This document shows, piece by piece, positions 48,429 through 57,258 of a DNA stretch of 64,000 nt. Position numbers and translations under genes: made by a program. Position 1 is the first letter of the stretch, and each line of letters begins with the position of its first letter. Location: the NCBI RefSeq assembly GCF_013401555.1, contig NZ_CP058552.1, forward strand, positions 6,138,001-6,202,000, read 5' to 3'. The notes under the pieces were generated by a model. The model was given only the letters and a program-made list of their open reading frames with translations, searched no databases and was not told the origin of the DNA. Source of the DNA: Paenibacillus sp. E222. Lineage in GTDB: Bacteria > Bacillota > Bacilli > Paenibacillales > Paenibacillaceae.

Positions 48429-48926
48429 TTATATCTGAAGTTCATAATACATGAACTTGGTGTCCAGCGTATAGCCTTCCGACTCATATAATACCTGAGC
48501 CTTCTTGTTGCTTATTGCCGTAGAGAGCGCTATGCGCACAGCTCCACTCTCTTTCCCCAATAGTCGTGCAGCTTGCAGCAGCTTACGTGCAATTCCTCGC
48601 TGCCGATGATCCGCATGCACGTACAGATCATTAAGTACCCAAATTGGCCTCATGGACACTGAGCTAAAGCTGGGATACAGCTGTACAAATCCACCAAACT
48701 CAGCCGATAAAGGCTTATCCGTCAAGCTGCAATCACCTGCTTTTTCTGCATCCACTTCCGATTCTGCAATCAAAATAACAGATTCACTGCGTTCCATACG
48801 TTCTCTGATATATGCTCTCGCTCCGTTTAGATCTGTAAGCTGATCGTAAAACATCCTATATTCATTGAATAACCGCGCCACTCCGTTAACATCGCTAAGC
48901 TCAGCACGTCTGATCCGATACGCCAT
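48429..48926 (-). CDS. GNAT-family N-acetyltransferase
   Basis: A 165-residue acetyltransferase. The acetyl-CoA segment VLNDLYVHADHRQRGIARKLLQAARLLGKESGAVRIAL carries the loop RQRGIA, and the start IRRAELSDVNGVARLFNEYR is typical for the group. The C terminus YESEGYTLDTKFMYYEL matches the final strand. The substrate is unknown. It is upstream of and codirectional with the TraX-like gene. Confidence 0.87.
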   Translation of the reverse strand: MAYRIRRAELSDVNGVARLFNEYRMFYDQLTDLNGARAYIRERMERSESVILIAESEVDAEKAGDCSLTDKPLSAEFGGFVQLYPSFSSVSMRPIWVLNDLYVHADHRQRGIARKLLQAARLLGKESGAVRIALSTAISNKKAQVLYESEGYTLDTKFMYYELQI

Positions 48927-49060
48927 CTTCCCTCATCTCCTTATGTAATATGTCTCTACCCGCTTCATTCCACCCTCTTATTTTAAGGCAGAACTGACGA
49001 TCTCCCCATTCATCATCTGCATCAAAGTTTGTAATATATTTCGATAATCCAAACTTAAAA

Positions 49061-49089
49061 GTATATTTCATTGGAAGCGTCGCACACTA
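49061..49089 (+). promoter_or_regulatory. SigG-like promoter of the germinant receptor operon
   Basis: GTATA (49061-49065) fits the forespore SigG -35 form GHATR, and CACACTA (49083-49089) fits the -10 form CATWHTA at 6 of 7 positions with a 17-base spacer. It lies about 50 bases upstream of the first ger gene, where SigG control is expected for such operons. Confidence 0.55.
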
Positions 49090-49137
49090 TAGTCAGATTA
49101 CAGGCTCAGCATTACAGCATAGGGAGGCGAAACTGAA

Positions 49138-50583
49138 ATGGAAAAGGACAATATCTATGAACAGGTTAAAGCGCTCTTGCTGGGTGTTGCCGACATGATC
49201 TATCAGCCATTTCAGGTCGGACCTTATCGCTGTGAACTCATTTATATTCAGTCCATAGTGGACACCCCTACTATGCGGGAAGCCATTATTAAGCCTTTGC
49301 TTGAGGAAGCCTCCCGAAATGAAATAGATCATCAATTCATTACTCGTATCGTGACCGGTTCCTTTTTCACCCTTAACAGCCACCACTCGAATTCAGCAGA
49401 ATCCATAGTGGATGATATTGTGTCAGGTAATGCAGCCTTATATATCGAGGGTATTTCGGGCATGATCCATTTCGCTCTCCAAAATTATCAAAGGCGTTCC
49501 GTAGCGGAATCAACCAACGAAGTTGTAATTGTTGGTCCTCAGGAAGCCTTCATCGAAGATGTTCATGTAAATATGTCACTGCTTCGGCACAAGATTAAGC
49601 ATCCCGATTTCAAAATGATCAAGTTCACCGTTGGAAAATATACCAAAACCGAGGTATTCGTTGTCTATATCCAAGGGTTATGCAAGCCAGACATTTTGGA
49701 AAATGTATTGGAAAGCCTTGGTAATATTGATATGGACAGCAGTTTGGGCGTAAGTTATCTGTCTGAATTTCTGGAGGACCATCCCCTCTCTCCTTTTCCG
49801 CAATATCAATATACCGAACGTCCCGATACGGTTGCTGCTGCACTGGTTGAAGGGCGGATCGGGGTCATGCAGGACGGAACACCGTTTTCCCTGCTCATTC
49901 CCGTAACCTTTTTCTCATTAATGCAGTCTTCGGAAGACTATTATCAACGATTTTATTCTGCCTCCTTTATCAGAATTATTCGTCTGCTGTTTGCCTTTAT
50001 AGCCTTCCTGCTGCCATCCTTTTATGTGGCTGTTACCACATTTCACCCGGAAATCATTCCGACCAACCTGCTGATTACGATCGCTTCTGCTAGGGAGAAC
50101 ATTCCCTTTCCCGCCCTCATTGAAGCGCTCATTATGGAAGTGACCTTTGAAGGTTTGCGTGAAGCGGGGATTCGTATTCCGAAGCCGCTGGGGCAAACGG
50201 TTTCCATTATTGGCGGGATTGTTATTGGTCAGGCGGCCGTACAGGCAGGAATTGTCTCCGCACCACTCGTTATTGTCGTATCCATCACAGGTATTGCCGC
50301 CTTTATCATCCCGCACTTCGAACTCGGACTGGCTTTCCGGCTGCTTCGTTTTCCGGTGCTATTTATGGGTGGAACGCTGGGTCTGTTCGGCATCGTAATT
50401 TCGATCTATCTGATCTATTGGTATATGGTTAATCTGCGTTCATTTGGCGTGCCATACATGCAGCCCTTTGCCCCCCTTGTGCTGCGTGATATCAAGGATA
50501 CGATCGTTCGTGTGCCCTGGTTTCTGATGAAGAAGCGACCAGCAGCTTACGAAGATGCGAATAAGAAAAGGCAAAAAACATGA
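49138..50583 (+). CDS. spore germinant receptor subunit A (GerAA/GerKA family)
   Basis: A 481-residue subunit of a spore inner-membrane germinant receptor. The N-terminal soluble part (about 1-270) carries family stretches such as IYIQSIVDT, and DVHVNMSLLRHKIKHPDFKM, and ends with GTPFSLLIPVTFFSLMQSSEDYYQRF. The C-terminal part (about 275-440) has about five membrane helices, with ITIASARENIPFPALIEALIMEVTFEGLREAG. The length is that of family members (about 480-500). It is the first gene of an A-C-D-B operon, with AGGGAGG upstream, and overlaps the next gene in ATGA. Confidence 0.95.
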   Translation: MEKDNIYEQVKALLLGVADMIYQPFQVGPYRCELIYIQSIVDTPTMREAIIKPLLEEASRNEIDHQFITRIVTGSFFTLNSHHSNSAESIVDDIVSGNAALYIEGISGMIHFALQNYQRRSVAESTNEVVIVGPQEAFIEDVHVNMSLLRHKIKHPDFKMIKFTVGKYTKTEVFVVYIQGLCKPDILENVLESLGNIDMDSSLGVSYLSEFLEDHPLSPFPQYQYTERPDTVAAALVEGRIGVMQDGTPFSLLIPVTFFSLMQSSEDYYQRFYSASFIRIIRLLFAFIAFLLPSFYVAVTTFHPEIIPTNLLITIASARENIPFPALIEALIMEVTFEGLREAGIRIPKPLGQTVSIIGGIVIGQAAVQAGIVSAPLVIVVSITGIAAFIIPHFELGLAFRLLRFPVLFMGGTLGLFGIVISIYLIYWYMVNLRSFGVPYMQPFAPLVLRDIKDTIVRVPWFLMKKRPAAYEDANKKRQKT

Positions 50584-51731
50584 AAACATTGATGATTACG
50601 TGCAAACTGAGTGTTGTTTTGATGTGCATTTTACTGTGCAGCGGCTGCTGGTCCAAAGTAGAGATAAATGAACGTACCTTTATTACGACCATGTATGTAG
50701 ATAAAGGAGAAAAGCCGGGTGAAATTGATATTTCACTAAGTATGCCTCTGCCGAACCGCATCTCTCCGGAAGGAACGGGAGGACCCGGGAAAAATCCATA
50801 TGCTCTCGTTTCGGCTACCGCATCCACCATCGCTGATGCTATGGAGAAAATCCAAACGGACCTCACACGAAAAATGTCCTGGGGGCATACACGGGTCGTG
50901 GTATTCGGTGAAGCATACGCCAGAGAGGGAATTCAAGATACGATGGAATGGATCTCACGTGAACCTTTGTTCCATCTTAGCAGTTACATCATGGTTGCGA
51001 AGGGCCGAGCCAGAGATGTAGCTGATCTGACTCCCGTTTTCGAAGAAACACCCAGTGATGTGTTAAGAGAATTTGCAACAGAAGAAAACATGCTAAAAAC
51101 GCAAATGCTCAGTGTACTTATGGCTGACAAAATGAATCAGGGCTTTGCCGCCCCCTTGCTGGAATCAAGAGGAACCACGATGGCAAGTGAGGATAATAAA
51201 CGTAAGCAATGGACCAGTCAGGTAGGTGGTGCTCTTTTCAAACAGATGAAGATGGTTGATTCGATCCCTCCCGATGAAGCAAGGAGCATTGCCTGGGCCA
51301 ATCGCAAATTGGATACTTTGGCTGTCTCCGTGGAAACCGAGGATGAAAAAGCAAGTATGACGGTCTATAATACGAGTTCCAAAATCAAGGTTAGACTTGT
51401 AAATGGACAGCCTTTCTTTGATATTACTTTACGGGGGCAAGCAGAACTGAATTCCGTAATTCCGATTCTCAAGGTAAAAGATATTGTGGGTGTCAAACAG
51501 ATCGAGCAAAAGGCCAATGAAAAGGTGAGTTCCTATCTAACAAACGCAATTAGAACAGGCCTACGCAAGAAAGCCGATATTCTGATGCTTGGGTATCGCC
51601 TGGAATGGGCATATCCTCGGATCTGGGAACAGTTGCGTCCCGTTTGGAATGATTATGTCAAAAACGAATTGCAGTTTAAGGTGCGTGCCCAGATTAACAT
51701 CCAGTTTGTAGGTTCGGAATCCAGCTACTGA
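50580..51731 (+). CDS. germinant receptor subunit C, lipoprotein (GerAC family)
   Basis: A 383-residue spore lipoprotein. The signal ends in the lipobox LCSGC with the lipidated Cys at residue 23, followed by WSKVEINERTFITTMYVDKG, the usual GerAC start. The three-domain GerAC fold follows, with GHTRVVVFGEAYAREGI and a C-terminal region holding RTGLRKKADILMLGY. It overlaps the A gene by 4 bases. Subunit C anchors to the outer face of the spore inner membrane and is needed for receptor function. Confidence 0.95.
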   Translation: MKTLMITCKLSVVLMCILLCSGCWSKVEINERTFITTMYVDKGEKPGEIDISLSMPLPNRISPEGTGGPGKNPYALVSATASTIADAMEKIQTDLTRKMSWGHTRVVVFGEAYAREGIQDTMEWISREPLFHLSSYIMVAKGRARDVADLTPVFEETPSDVLREFATEENMLKTQMLSVLMADKMNQGFAAPLLESRGTTMASEDNKRKQWTSQVGGALFKQMKMVDSIPPDEARSIAWANRKLDTLAVSVETEDEKASMTVYNTSSKIKVRLVNGQPFFDITLRGQAELNSVIPILKVKDIVGVKQIEQKANEKVSSYLTNAIRTGLRKKADILMLGYRLEWAYPRIWEQLRPVWNDYVKNELQFKVRAQINIQFVGSESSY

Positions 51732-51773
51732 TAGGGACAGAGGAAGCGTCAGGCCACTTTAGGAGGTAAACCA

Positions 51774-51980
51774 ATGATCGCTGTTGTTTTGTTTGCCATA
51801 CTGTACATATTGGAGTGGCCCATGATCAAATCCAGCAAAAAGGGAATGAAAAGGGCCTATTTCATTCTGCTGGGCTTATTTCTTCTGTGGAATACGTTGG
51901 CTGTCTCTGTAGCGGGCTGGCCTAATCCCAATGATGTCATCAGGCTGCTCTTTGGCTGGGCAGACCGCTTGTTTGGCTAA
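51774..51980 (+). CDS. small two-helix protein, probable germinant receptor D subunit
   Basis: A 68-residue membrane protein with two helices (about 1-17 and 26-46) joined by a basic loop KSSKKGMKR. AGGAGG stands 6 bases before the ATG. Small two-helix proteins encoded inside ger operons are known as D subunits that modulate receptor activity in Bacillus; size, topology and place in the operon all fit. It lies 42 bases after the C gene and 14 bases before the B gene. The assignment rests on context more than on sequence identity. Confidence 0.75.
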   Translation: MIAVVLFAILYILEWPMIKSSKKGMKRAYFILLGLFLLWNTLAVSVAGWPNPNDVIRLLFGWADRLFG

Positions 51981-51994
51981 GAAAGGAGTGCGCC

Positions 51995-53113
51995 ATGAGC
52001 AAATTATCTTCCGGACAAGCGTACCGTTTTATGTTTGTCTACCTGTATTCCGAACCCATTGCTTTCCTTTTGCAGCGTTTGTTCAAAATGAGCGGTTATC
52101 AAGGGTGGATATCCATCCTTGGCGGGTTTGCGATCAGTCTGATCCTTCTCTTTTTCACATACAGATTAGGAGCGGTTCACCCGGATCGGCCCTGGATTGA
52201 TTTTGGTGAAGAAATTGTGGGCAAGGCCGTTCACAAGCTGTTCCTTGGTCTTATTGTGTTACTGTGCCTGTATTTGATATCCGTTGACGTAGAGAATTTC
52301 ATCGTTTTTCTTCAATCCATGTACTTACCCGAGACACCTATATGGCTGACAGCAACCATAACCATTTTAAGCATCAGTCTTTCAGCTCGTTCAGGCTTGA
52401 TTACCATTGTTTATTTATCAGAAGGCATATTTCTGGTGCAAATCTTCACGTCTACTTTTCTCATGCCAGCTGTATTGGGTGGGGGGAATCCTGATGTACT
52501 TCTTGCCATGGTAACGCATCATGATCTGAAAGAAATTTTCACAGGCTCGATTTCCACCATGCCCTGGTTTTCCGAATGGATGATGTTCCTGTTCCTCGCT
52601 CCTGCCATTGCTTTCCGGCGGCCGATGCTACGAAGTATGTTATTTGCAGGCTCTACGCTTGCATTATTCATTATCGTGTTCTGGATGTTTACCTTAATGA
52701 ATTTTGGACCTTACGAAGCCAGCAGTCTTCGCTACCCTTTGCTGGAGATGATACGTTTTGCTCGTTACGGCGATTTTTTGGATAACCTGGACCCTTTCCT
52801 GATTGCCATCTGGTCTACGACCATGTTTACTCGCAGCTCGTTTCTGTTATATGTAGCCTCGGTTTGTCTGGCCAAACTTACCGGAGTCCGGCAGGAAAAA
52901 ACGGTGGTTTACTTGCTTGCAGGGACTGCGGCCTCTTATGTGCTTCAATATGCAAAAGATGCGGCTTCCTATGAATTAGCCATTCGTTCATTTGCCATTG
53001 CTACGTATGCCGTGCTTATTGAGTGTATGCCTATACTGTACGTTGTTGTTTACTGGCTGCGTTTCGGGAAAAACAAAAAAGCGAGCGAGGCTTCTGCCGC
53101 CTCGTCGCCTTGA
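51995..53113 (+). CDS. germinant receptor subunit B (GerAB family)
   Basis: A 372-residue integral membrane protein of the APC superfamily with about ten helices, the usual size for GerAB (365-370). The first helix starts at ISSGQAY-like SKLSSGQAYRFMFVYLYSEP. Subunit B carries the germinant-binding pocket; which amino acid or sugar it senses cannot be read here. It is the last gene of the operon. The end is basic then Ala/Ser-rich, and its last codons contain the hairpin that serves as terminator for the opposite gene. Confidence 0.94.
   Translation: MSKLSSGQAYRFMFVYLYSEPIAFLLQRLFKMSGYQGWISILGGFAISLILLFFTYRLGAVHPDRPWIDFGEEIVGKAVHKLFLGLIVLLCLYLISVDVENFIVFLQSMYLPETPIWLTATITILSISLSARSGLITIVYLSEGIFLVQIFTSTFLMPAVLGGGNPDVLLAMVTHHDLKEIFTGSISTMPWFSEWMMFLFLAPAIAFRRPMLRSMLFAGSTLALFIIVFWMFTLMNFGPYEASSLRYPLLEMIRFARYGDFLDNLDPFLIAIWSTTMFTRSSFLLYVASVCLAKLTGVRQEKTVVYLLAGTAASYVLQYAKDAASYELAIRSFAIATYAVLIECMPILYVVVYWLRFGKNKKASEASAASSP
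53071..53107 (-). terminator. terminator of the mutarotase gene inside the gerB coding end
   Basis: GCGAGCGAGGC (53081-53091) pairs with GCCTCGTCGC (53098-53107) with a small bulge; on the minus strand TTTTTTGTTTTT follows. It ends transcription of the FucU-type gene and lies entirely within the last codons of the GerAB-family gene. Confidence 0.75.
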
Positions 53114-53126
53114 CAGTGTATTCAAT

Positions 53127-53600
53127 TCAATTCAGTTCGACTTTTTTCGCTTGTGAGTAAGGATCAGTATCTGGGAAAATAACCCCTTTTTTCAAAATCA
53201 AATTGGCATACTGCGCACGTTCACCGGTTGCAATGATGGCATAGGCGCGAGAAGCCCTCTCATAAAAAGCAAAACGCTCTTCATGATCAAAGGCATCCGT
53301 GATGCCCTCATGTTCAAGGATCAGCCTGCGGTAGTCTTCCCAGATGATCGGCACCACCTGATCCCCCTTGACGACCTGCATAACGGCTGCCGGCCGCTCT
53401 GCGTACGTATCCAGTGGATACAAACTTAAAATGGCTTCCAGTAACTCCACGGTACCCAGCGCATCACAGCGAATCAGCCGCTTCGCATGACTGGCAGCGG
53501 GAAAGTTGCCATCAGCCAGGACCAGCTCGTCTCCATGACCCATTTCAGACATGATCTTCAACAGTTCCGGAGGTATTATTGCAGGAATGTTCTTCAGCAT
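53127..53600 (-). CDS. RbsD/FucU-family sugar mutarotase (fucose mutarotase-like)
   Basis: A 157-residue member of the RbsD/FucU group that speeds the interconversion of sugar anomers. The active-site His is H22 in SEMGHGDELVLADGNFPA, and D30 is the partner. The second catalytic region is ERAQYANLILKKGV with the Tyr. The longer chain and the ATGERAQYANLIL end fit FucU more than RbsD. It stands alone, away from any fucose or ribose transport gene. GAGGAG precedes the ATG. Confidence 0.88.
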   Translation of the reverse strand: MLKNIPAIIPPELLKIMSEMGHGDELVLADGNFPAASHAKRLIRCDALGTVELLEAILSLYPLDTYAERPAAVMQVVKGDQVVPIIWEDYRRLILEHEGITDAFDHEERFAFYERASRAYAIIATGERAQYANLILKKGVIFPDTDPYSQAKKVELN

Positions 53601-53899
53601 ACTCAGCTCTCCTCAGTCAGCTCCAGAATCAGCTGGAGCAGATTCGTCTTCCTAACCTCACCATCATATTAACCCTATTTCCGCGATACAACGGCACTTC
53701 TATTTTATCAGTATTTACCAACGATTGCATATTTGAATGTTGCAGAAACATTATTTTACTAACCATTTACATATGGAAGGCATTTGTAACTGGCGCAGAT
53801 TTTCATAAATCCGTTTTGACAAAATTAATTGTTTAGCATATAGTTGTTATAACAAGTAAATGAATTGTGACTATTTTATTGGAAGAAAGAGAGGTTTAT

Positions 53900-54328
53900 A
53901 TGGGGAACGACTATTCACTCGATCAATCCATTGGATTCATGCTGGGCATGACACACCGTAAGGCGTCGGCTGTACTAGCCATACGTTTCAAACCCTATGA
54001 TATTACGACAGAGCAATTTTCCGTTCTGTTCAATATCGGTAGAGGCGAAGGCGTGAATCAGAAGGAAGTCGCCACTCGCGTTTATAAGGACCAACCCACA
54101 ACTGCGCGCATTATTGATCTGTTGGAAAAGAAAGGCTGGGTCGATCGCCGGACCAGCGAACAGGATCGCAGAGCCTACTTGCTCTACTTGACCGAAGAAG
54201 GAAAAAAATTGCTTGACCAGCTTGTTCCGCTCGAAAGAGAAATGAATAAAAATCTGATTGAAGGTATTCCCGAAGACCAGATGGAAGCATTTAGACATAC
54301 TCTTTCCCTCATGAACAGCAACCTGTAA
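53900..54328 (+). CDS. MarR-family transcriptional regulator
   Basis: A 142-residue winged-helix regulator. I start at ATG 53900, after AGAGAGG; an upstream GTG frame has no ribosome site at the right distance. The HTH lies in GVNQKEVATRVYKDQPTTARIIDLLEKKGWV and the wing in RTSEQDRRAYLLYLTEEG. It lies 31 bases upstream of an MFS exporter gene, which it very likely represses. The 299 bases upstream (53601-53899) hold the divergent promoters; I found no clear operator. Confidence 0.9.
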   Translation: MGNDYSLDQSIGFMLGMTHRKASAVLAIRFKPYDITTEQFSVLFNIGRGEGVNQKEVATRVYKDQPTTARIIDLLEKKGWVDRRTSEQDRRAYLLYLTEEGKKLLDQLVPLEREMNKNLIEGIPEDQMEAFRHTLSLMNSNL

Positions 54329-54359
54329 CGAATTTTACACCAGGGGGAATGAACAACAA

Positions 54360-55682
54360 ATGAAATCACAAGCATCGCAAGTCAAATTATGGACCACCGA
54401 TTTTATCCTACTCATGTTATGTAACTTTCTACTCTTTCTGCAGCTTCACATGATCGTATCCCCACTGCCTTCTTATGTGCAGGACCGTTTTCACGCCAAT
54501 GCCTTTGAAGTCAGCCTCTTCACCTGTCTTTTTGCCCTTAGCGCCATTGCTGCCCGGCTCTATTCAGCCAAAGCATTGGAGAAGGGTCTTCGTAATGCCA
54601 TGATCTATATTGGCCTGACAGTCGCCTTACTCGCTACACTAGGATATTACTTTGCTGCCGGAATTGCTGTCCTGTTATTGCTGCGCATGGTGTTCGGTAT
54701 CGGATTTGGCATGAGTAGCACGGCTTTCCCGACTATGGCATCAGATATTGTACCTGTGAAACGGATGGGGGAAGGTATGGGCTATTTCGGCCTGTCCACA
54801 AGTCTGGCCATGTCCATGGGTCCCATTATTGGGGTTACCGTGCTCCAGGGCGCTGGATTCGTGACACTTATGTTATGTACGGCAGGTGTTATTGCGGTCA
54901 TCTACCCGCTCAGCTATTCACTGACACGCAAGAAAGCTCGCAGGGTCAATGATGAGGCGGTACCGACCCCACCAGTTGGAACAGCTGCGATATCAGGCAC
55001 CAAAGTAAAGACGCCTTTCAACCGCAAGCTGATTCTGCCAAGTGTACTGAATTGTTTGCTGTCCATCACGTATGGGGGACTGGTCGGATTCATCGTTTTG
55101 TACGGAAAGGAAGCCCACCTGGCTAACCCAGCGCTGTTCTTTTTGTTCAATGCTCTGGCTGTACTATTGGTCAGACCATTTGCAGGACGAATCTATGACA
55201 GTAAAGGTCCAAAGGCGTTACTGATTCCCGGAGCGATATTCATCGCTGCTGGACTGATCACGCTCTCTTACGCTTCATCGATGTCCATCTTGTTTGTGGC
55301 TGCATTTTTATACGGAATCGGATATGGTTCCATACAGTCCTCCATGCAGACCTGGATGATTCAGATTGTGTCCCCTTCACAGCGTGGTATGGCTAACGGT
55401 ATGTTTCTGAATACGCTGGATCTGGGAATTGCTCTGGGAGCACTTCTGCTGGGTGCTATTGCTTCAATAACCAGTTATACTGATATGTACCGTTATTCCA
55501 TTATGTTCATGATCCTGTTTCTTCTGATATACCTGATCCAAGGGAAACGAAATGGAGGTTTTGCTGTGCCTGTGCATCCGCTATTGAGTCATACACATAT
55601 CTCCGCACAGGATTCCGATCAGCATAAGCACACTGAAAATGCATCTAAAAATAACACAACTACTCAACAAAAAGATAATTGA
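54360..55682 (+). CDS. MFS exporter under a MarR regulator
   Basis: A 440-residue twelve-helix MFS transporter. The N-terminal half starts TDFILLMLCNFLLFLQLHMIVSPLPSYVQDRFHA; the conserved motif A loop between helices 2 and 3 is degenerate (YSAKALEKGLRNAM), while a loop in the second half keeps the motif (RPFAGRIYDSKGPKALL). The C-terminal 40 residues are polar and His/Gln-rich. It resembles drug-efflux MFS proteins of the YfkF/arabinose-efflux type. It forms a unit with the MarR gene and ends at a strong terminator. Confidence 0.88.
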   Translation: MKSQASQVKLWTTDFILLMLCNFLLFLQLHMIVSPLPSYVQDRFHANAFEVSLFTCLFALSAIAARLYSAKALEKGLRNAMIYIGLTVALLATLGYYFAAGIAVLLLLRMVFGIGFGMSSTAFPTMASDIVPVKRMGEGMGYFGLSTSLAMSMGPIIGVTVLQGAGFVTLMLCTAGVIAVIYPLSYSLTRKKARRVNDEAVPTPPVGTAAISGTKVKTPFNRKLILPSVLNCLLSITYGGLVGFIVLYGKEAHLANPALFFLFNALAVLLVRPFAGRIYDSKGPKALLIPGAIFIAAGLITLSYASSMSILFVAAFLYGIGYGSIQSSMQTWMIQIVSPSQRGMANGMFLNTLDLGIALGALLLGAIASITSYTDMYRYSIMFMILFLLIYLIQGKRNGGFAVPVHPLLSHTHISAQDSDQHKHTENASKNNTTTQQKDN

Positions 55683-55713
55683 TACAACTACGCTGCTGTA
55701 ATTCAATTTCAGT

Positions 55714-55770
55714 AAAAACGCGTTTACTCTATGGAGGAAAATACATCCCTCAGAGTAAACGCGTTTTTTT
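55714..55770. terminator. bidirectional intrinsic terminator
   Basis: AAAAACGCGTTTACTCT (55714-55730) pairs with AGAGTAAACGCGTTTTT (55752-55768) across a 21-base loop; T runs lie on both sides. It separates the two convergent MFS genes. Confidence 0.9.
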
Positions 55771-55779
55771 ATATTCTTA

Positions 55780-57081
55780 TCAGAGTGGACTTTTCTTTCT
55801 ACGCCCTGGCAGATAACCATTAGACTGATTCACTTCATCATAATCACGTTCACGATGATTTTGACCACCGCCTGATGTAGGCTGATTTCCTTTATCCGGC
55901 TTGACGGCCAATAACGTGAGTAAGCCTCCCACCGCCCCGGACGCGGCGAGAATCCCAAACAGAAGGAAATGGTGGGAAGAGATCAGCAATGACACAACAG
56001 GAGGACCTAGGGACACGCCGATAAAACGCATGCTGCTGAACAACGCCGTGATGGTGCCGCGCTGTTCCTTGTCCACCCCTTCAGTAACCATAGCATCCAG
56101 ACATGGCAGTGTAGCCCCTATTCCTGCTCCGCCAAGGGTGAACAAACCCACAACTACATAAATGTTGTCAAAAAGCCCGATCACGCCAAGAGATACAGTT
56201 AAAACAGCGAGTCCGATGAACCCTAGCCATTTCATCCGTGTCTTGTTCTTTCCTATCCATTTTCCAGCAAAGAAAGACGCGAGACACAAGGCTGCCAGTG
56301 GTATGGCAAGCACAAGACCTTTAATGACACCCTTTAATTTGAACTCCGATTCCAATGTCTCCGACAGATAAAAGAGCACACCAAAGAGAACAAACATGCA
56401 AATACCGCCGATCGCAAAAATCGCATACAGCCAGCGGCCCTTTTCTTTCAGCACACTGCGGATGGAAGCCACAAATTCGGGAAAGCTCTGGTGTTCTTCT
56501 TTTCTTTTGGGTGTTTTCACCAGGAAAATAACCAAAACCAATGAAAGCACACAGAGCACCGGAATAGCCATAAAAGGCAAATACCAAATCCATACAGCCA
56601 GAGCTGCACCCAAGATCGGACTTAGAACCTTGCCGAAGGTATTCGAGGTTTCAATAATCCCCAGGCTCTTACTTACCTCGTTTTCATCATCAAACATATC
56701 ACCAACCAATGGGATGACAATCGGAAAAGCCCCTGCCGCTCCAATCCCTTGCAAAAGTCTGCCACCGAGAATGGTCCAGTATGCCGCATTTCCATTCAGC
56801 ATCCAGGCCGCTCCTCCTGCTACCGCGCCTCCTGCGGCTGCAATGATGAGACTGGGAATAATGACGGCTTTCCTGCCGAAACGATCCGACAGATATCCTG
56901 CAAGTGGAATGAGCAGGATTGCGACGACCGCATAAACCGTAATTAACATGCTGACCTTGAATGAGGACACTTTCAATTCACGCTCAATCTGCGGAAGGAT
57001 GGGGATCAGCATGGAGTTGCCCAGTGTCATAATGACCGGGATGGAAGCGAGTGCGACGAGGTCCCACTTTTTATCTTTCAT
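55780..57081 (-). CDS. MFS multidrug-type exporter
   Basis: A 433-residue twelve-helix MFS protein. It begins VALASIPVIMTLGNSMLIPILPQIERELKVS, with motif A GYLSDRFGRKAVIIPSL after helix 2 and the antiporter-type helix 5 motif (ETSNTFGKVLSPILGAAL, motif C-like). The C terminus carries a polar tail with QPTSGGGQNHRERDYDE. It belongs to the DHA1-type exporters. It is convergent with the other MFS gene and has no regulator beside it. Confidence 0.88.
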   Translation of the reverse strand: MKDKKWDLVALASIPVIMTLGNSMLIPILPQIERELKVSSFKVSMLITVYAVVAILLIPLAGYLSDRFGRKAVIIPSLIIAAAGGAVAGGAAWMLNGNAAYWTILGGRLLQGIGAAGAFPIVIPLVGDMFDDENEVSKSLGIIETSNTFGKVLSPILGAALAVWIWYLPFMAIPVLCVLSLVLVIFLVKTPKRKEEHQSFPEFVASIRSVLKEKGRWLYAIFAIGGICMFVLFGVLFYLSETLESEFKLKGVIKGLVLAIPLAALCLASFFAGKWIGKNKTRMKWLGFIGLAVLTVSLGVIGLFDNIYVVVGLFTLGGAGIGATLPCLDAMVTEGVDKEQRGTITALFSSMRFIGVSLGPPVVSLLISSHHFLLFGILAASGAVGGLLTLLAVKPDKGNQPTSGGGQNHRERDYDEVNQSNGYLPGRRKKSPL

Positions 57082-57183
57082 ACCTCAACCACCTTTACAG
57101 AATCAGAAAACAACAACGTTATTGTGGGTTGTTCTGCAGTTGAATATACGGCTTATGTAAAAAAGGTCACTTGGGATGACAAC

Positions 57184-57230
57184 GCAAACAGGCTGCCGCA
57201 CTAAATCCAGTGTCAGGACAGCCTGTTTGC
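57184..57230 (-). terminator. putative terminator after the GH3 gene
   Basis: GCAAACAGGCTG (57184-57195) pairs perfectly with CAGCCTGTTTGC (57219-57230) across a 23-base loop. It sits 29 bases past the GH3 stop. The T tract on the minus strand is weak (GTTGTC), so it may act mostly as a message end. Confidence 0.6.
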
Positions 57231-57258
57231 CATGCATCATGAAGATCAACAAATCAAC

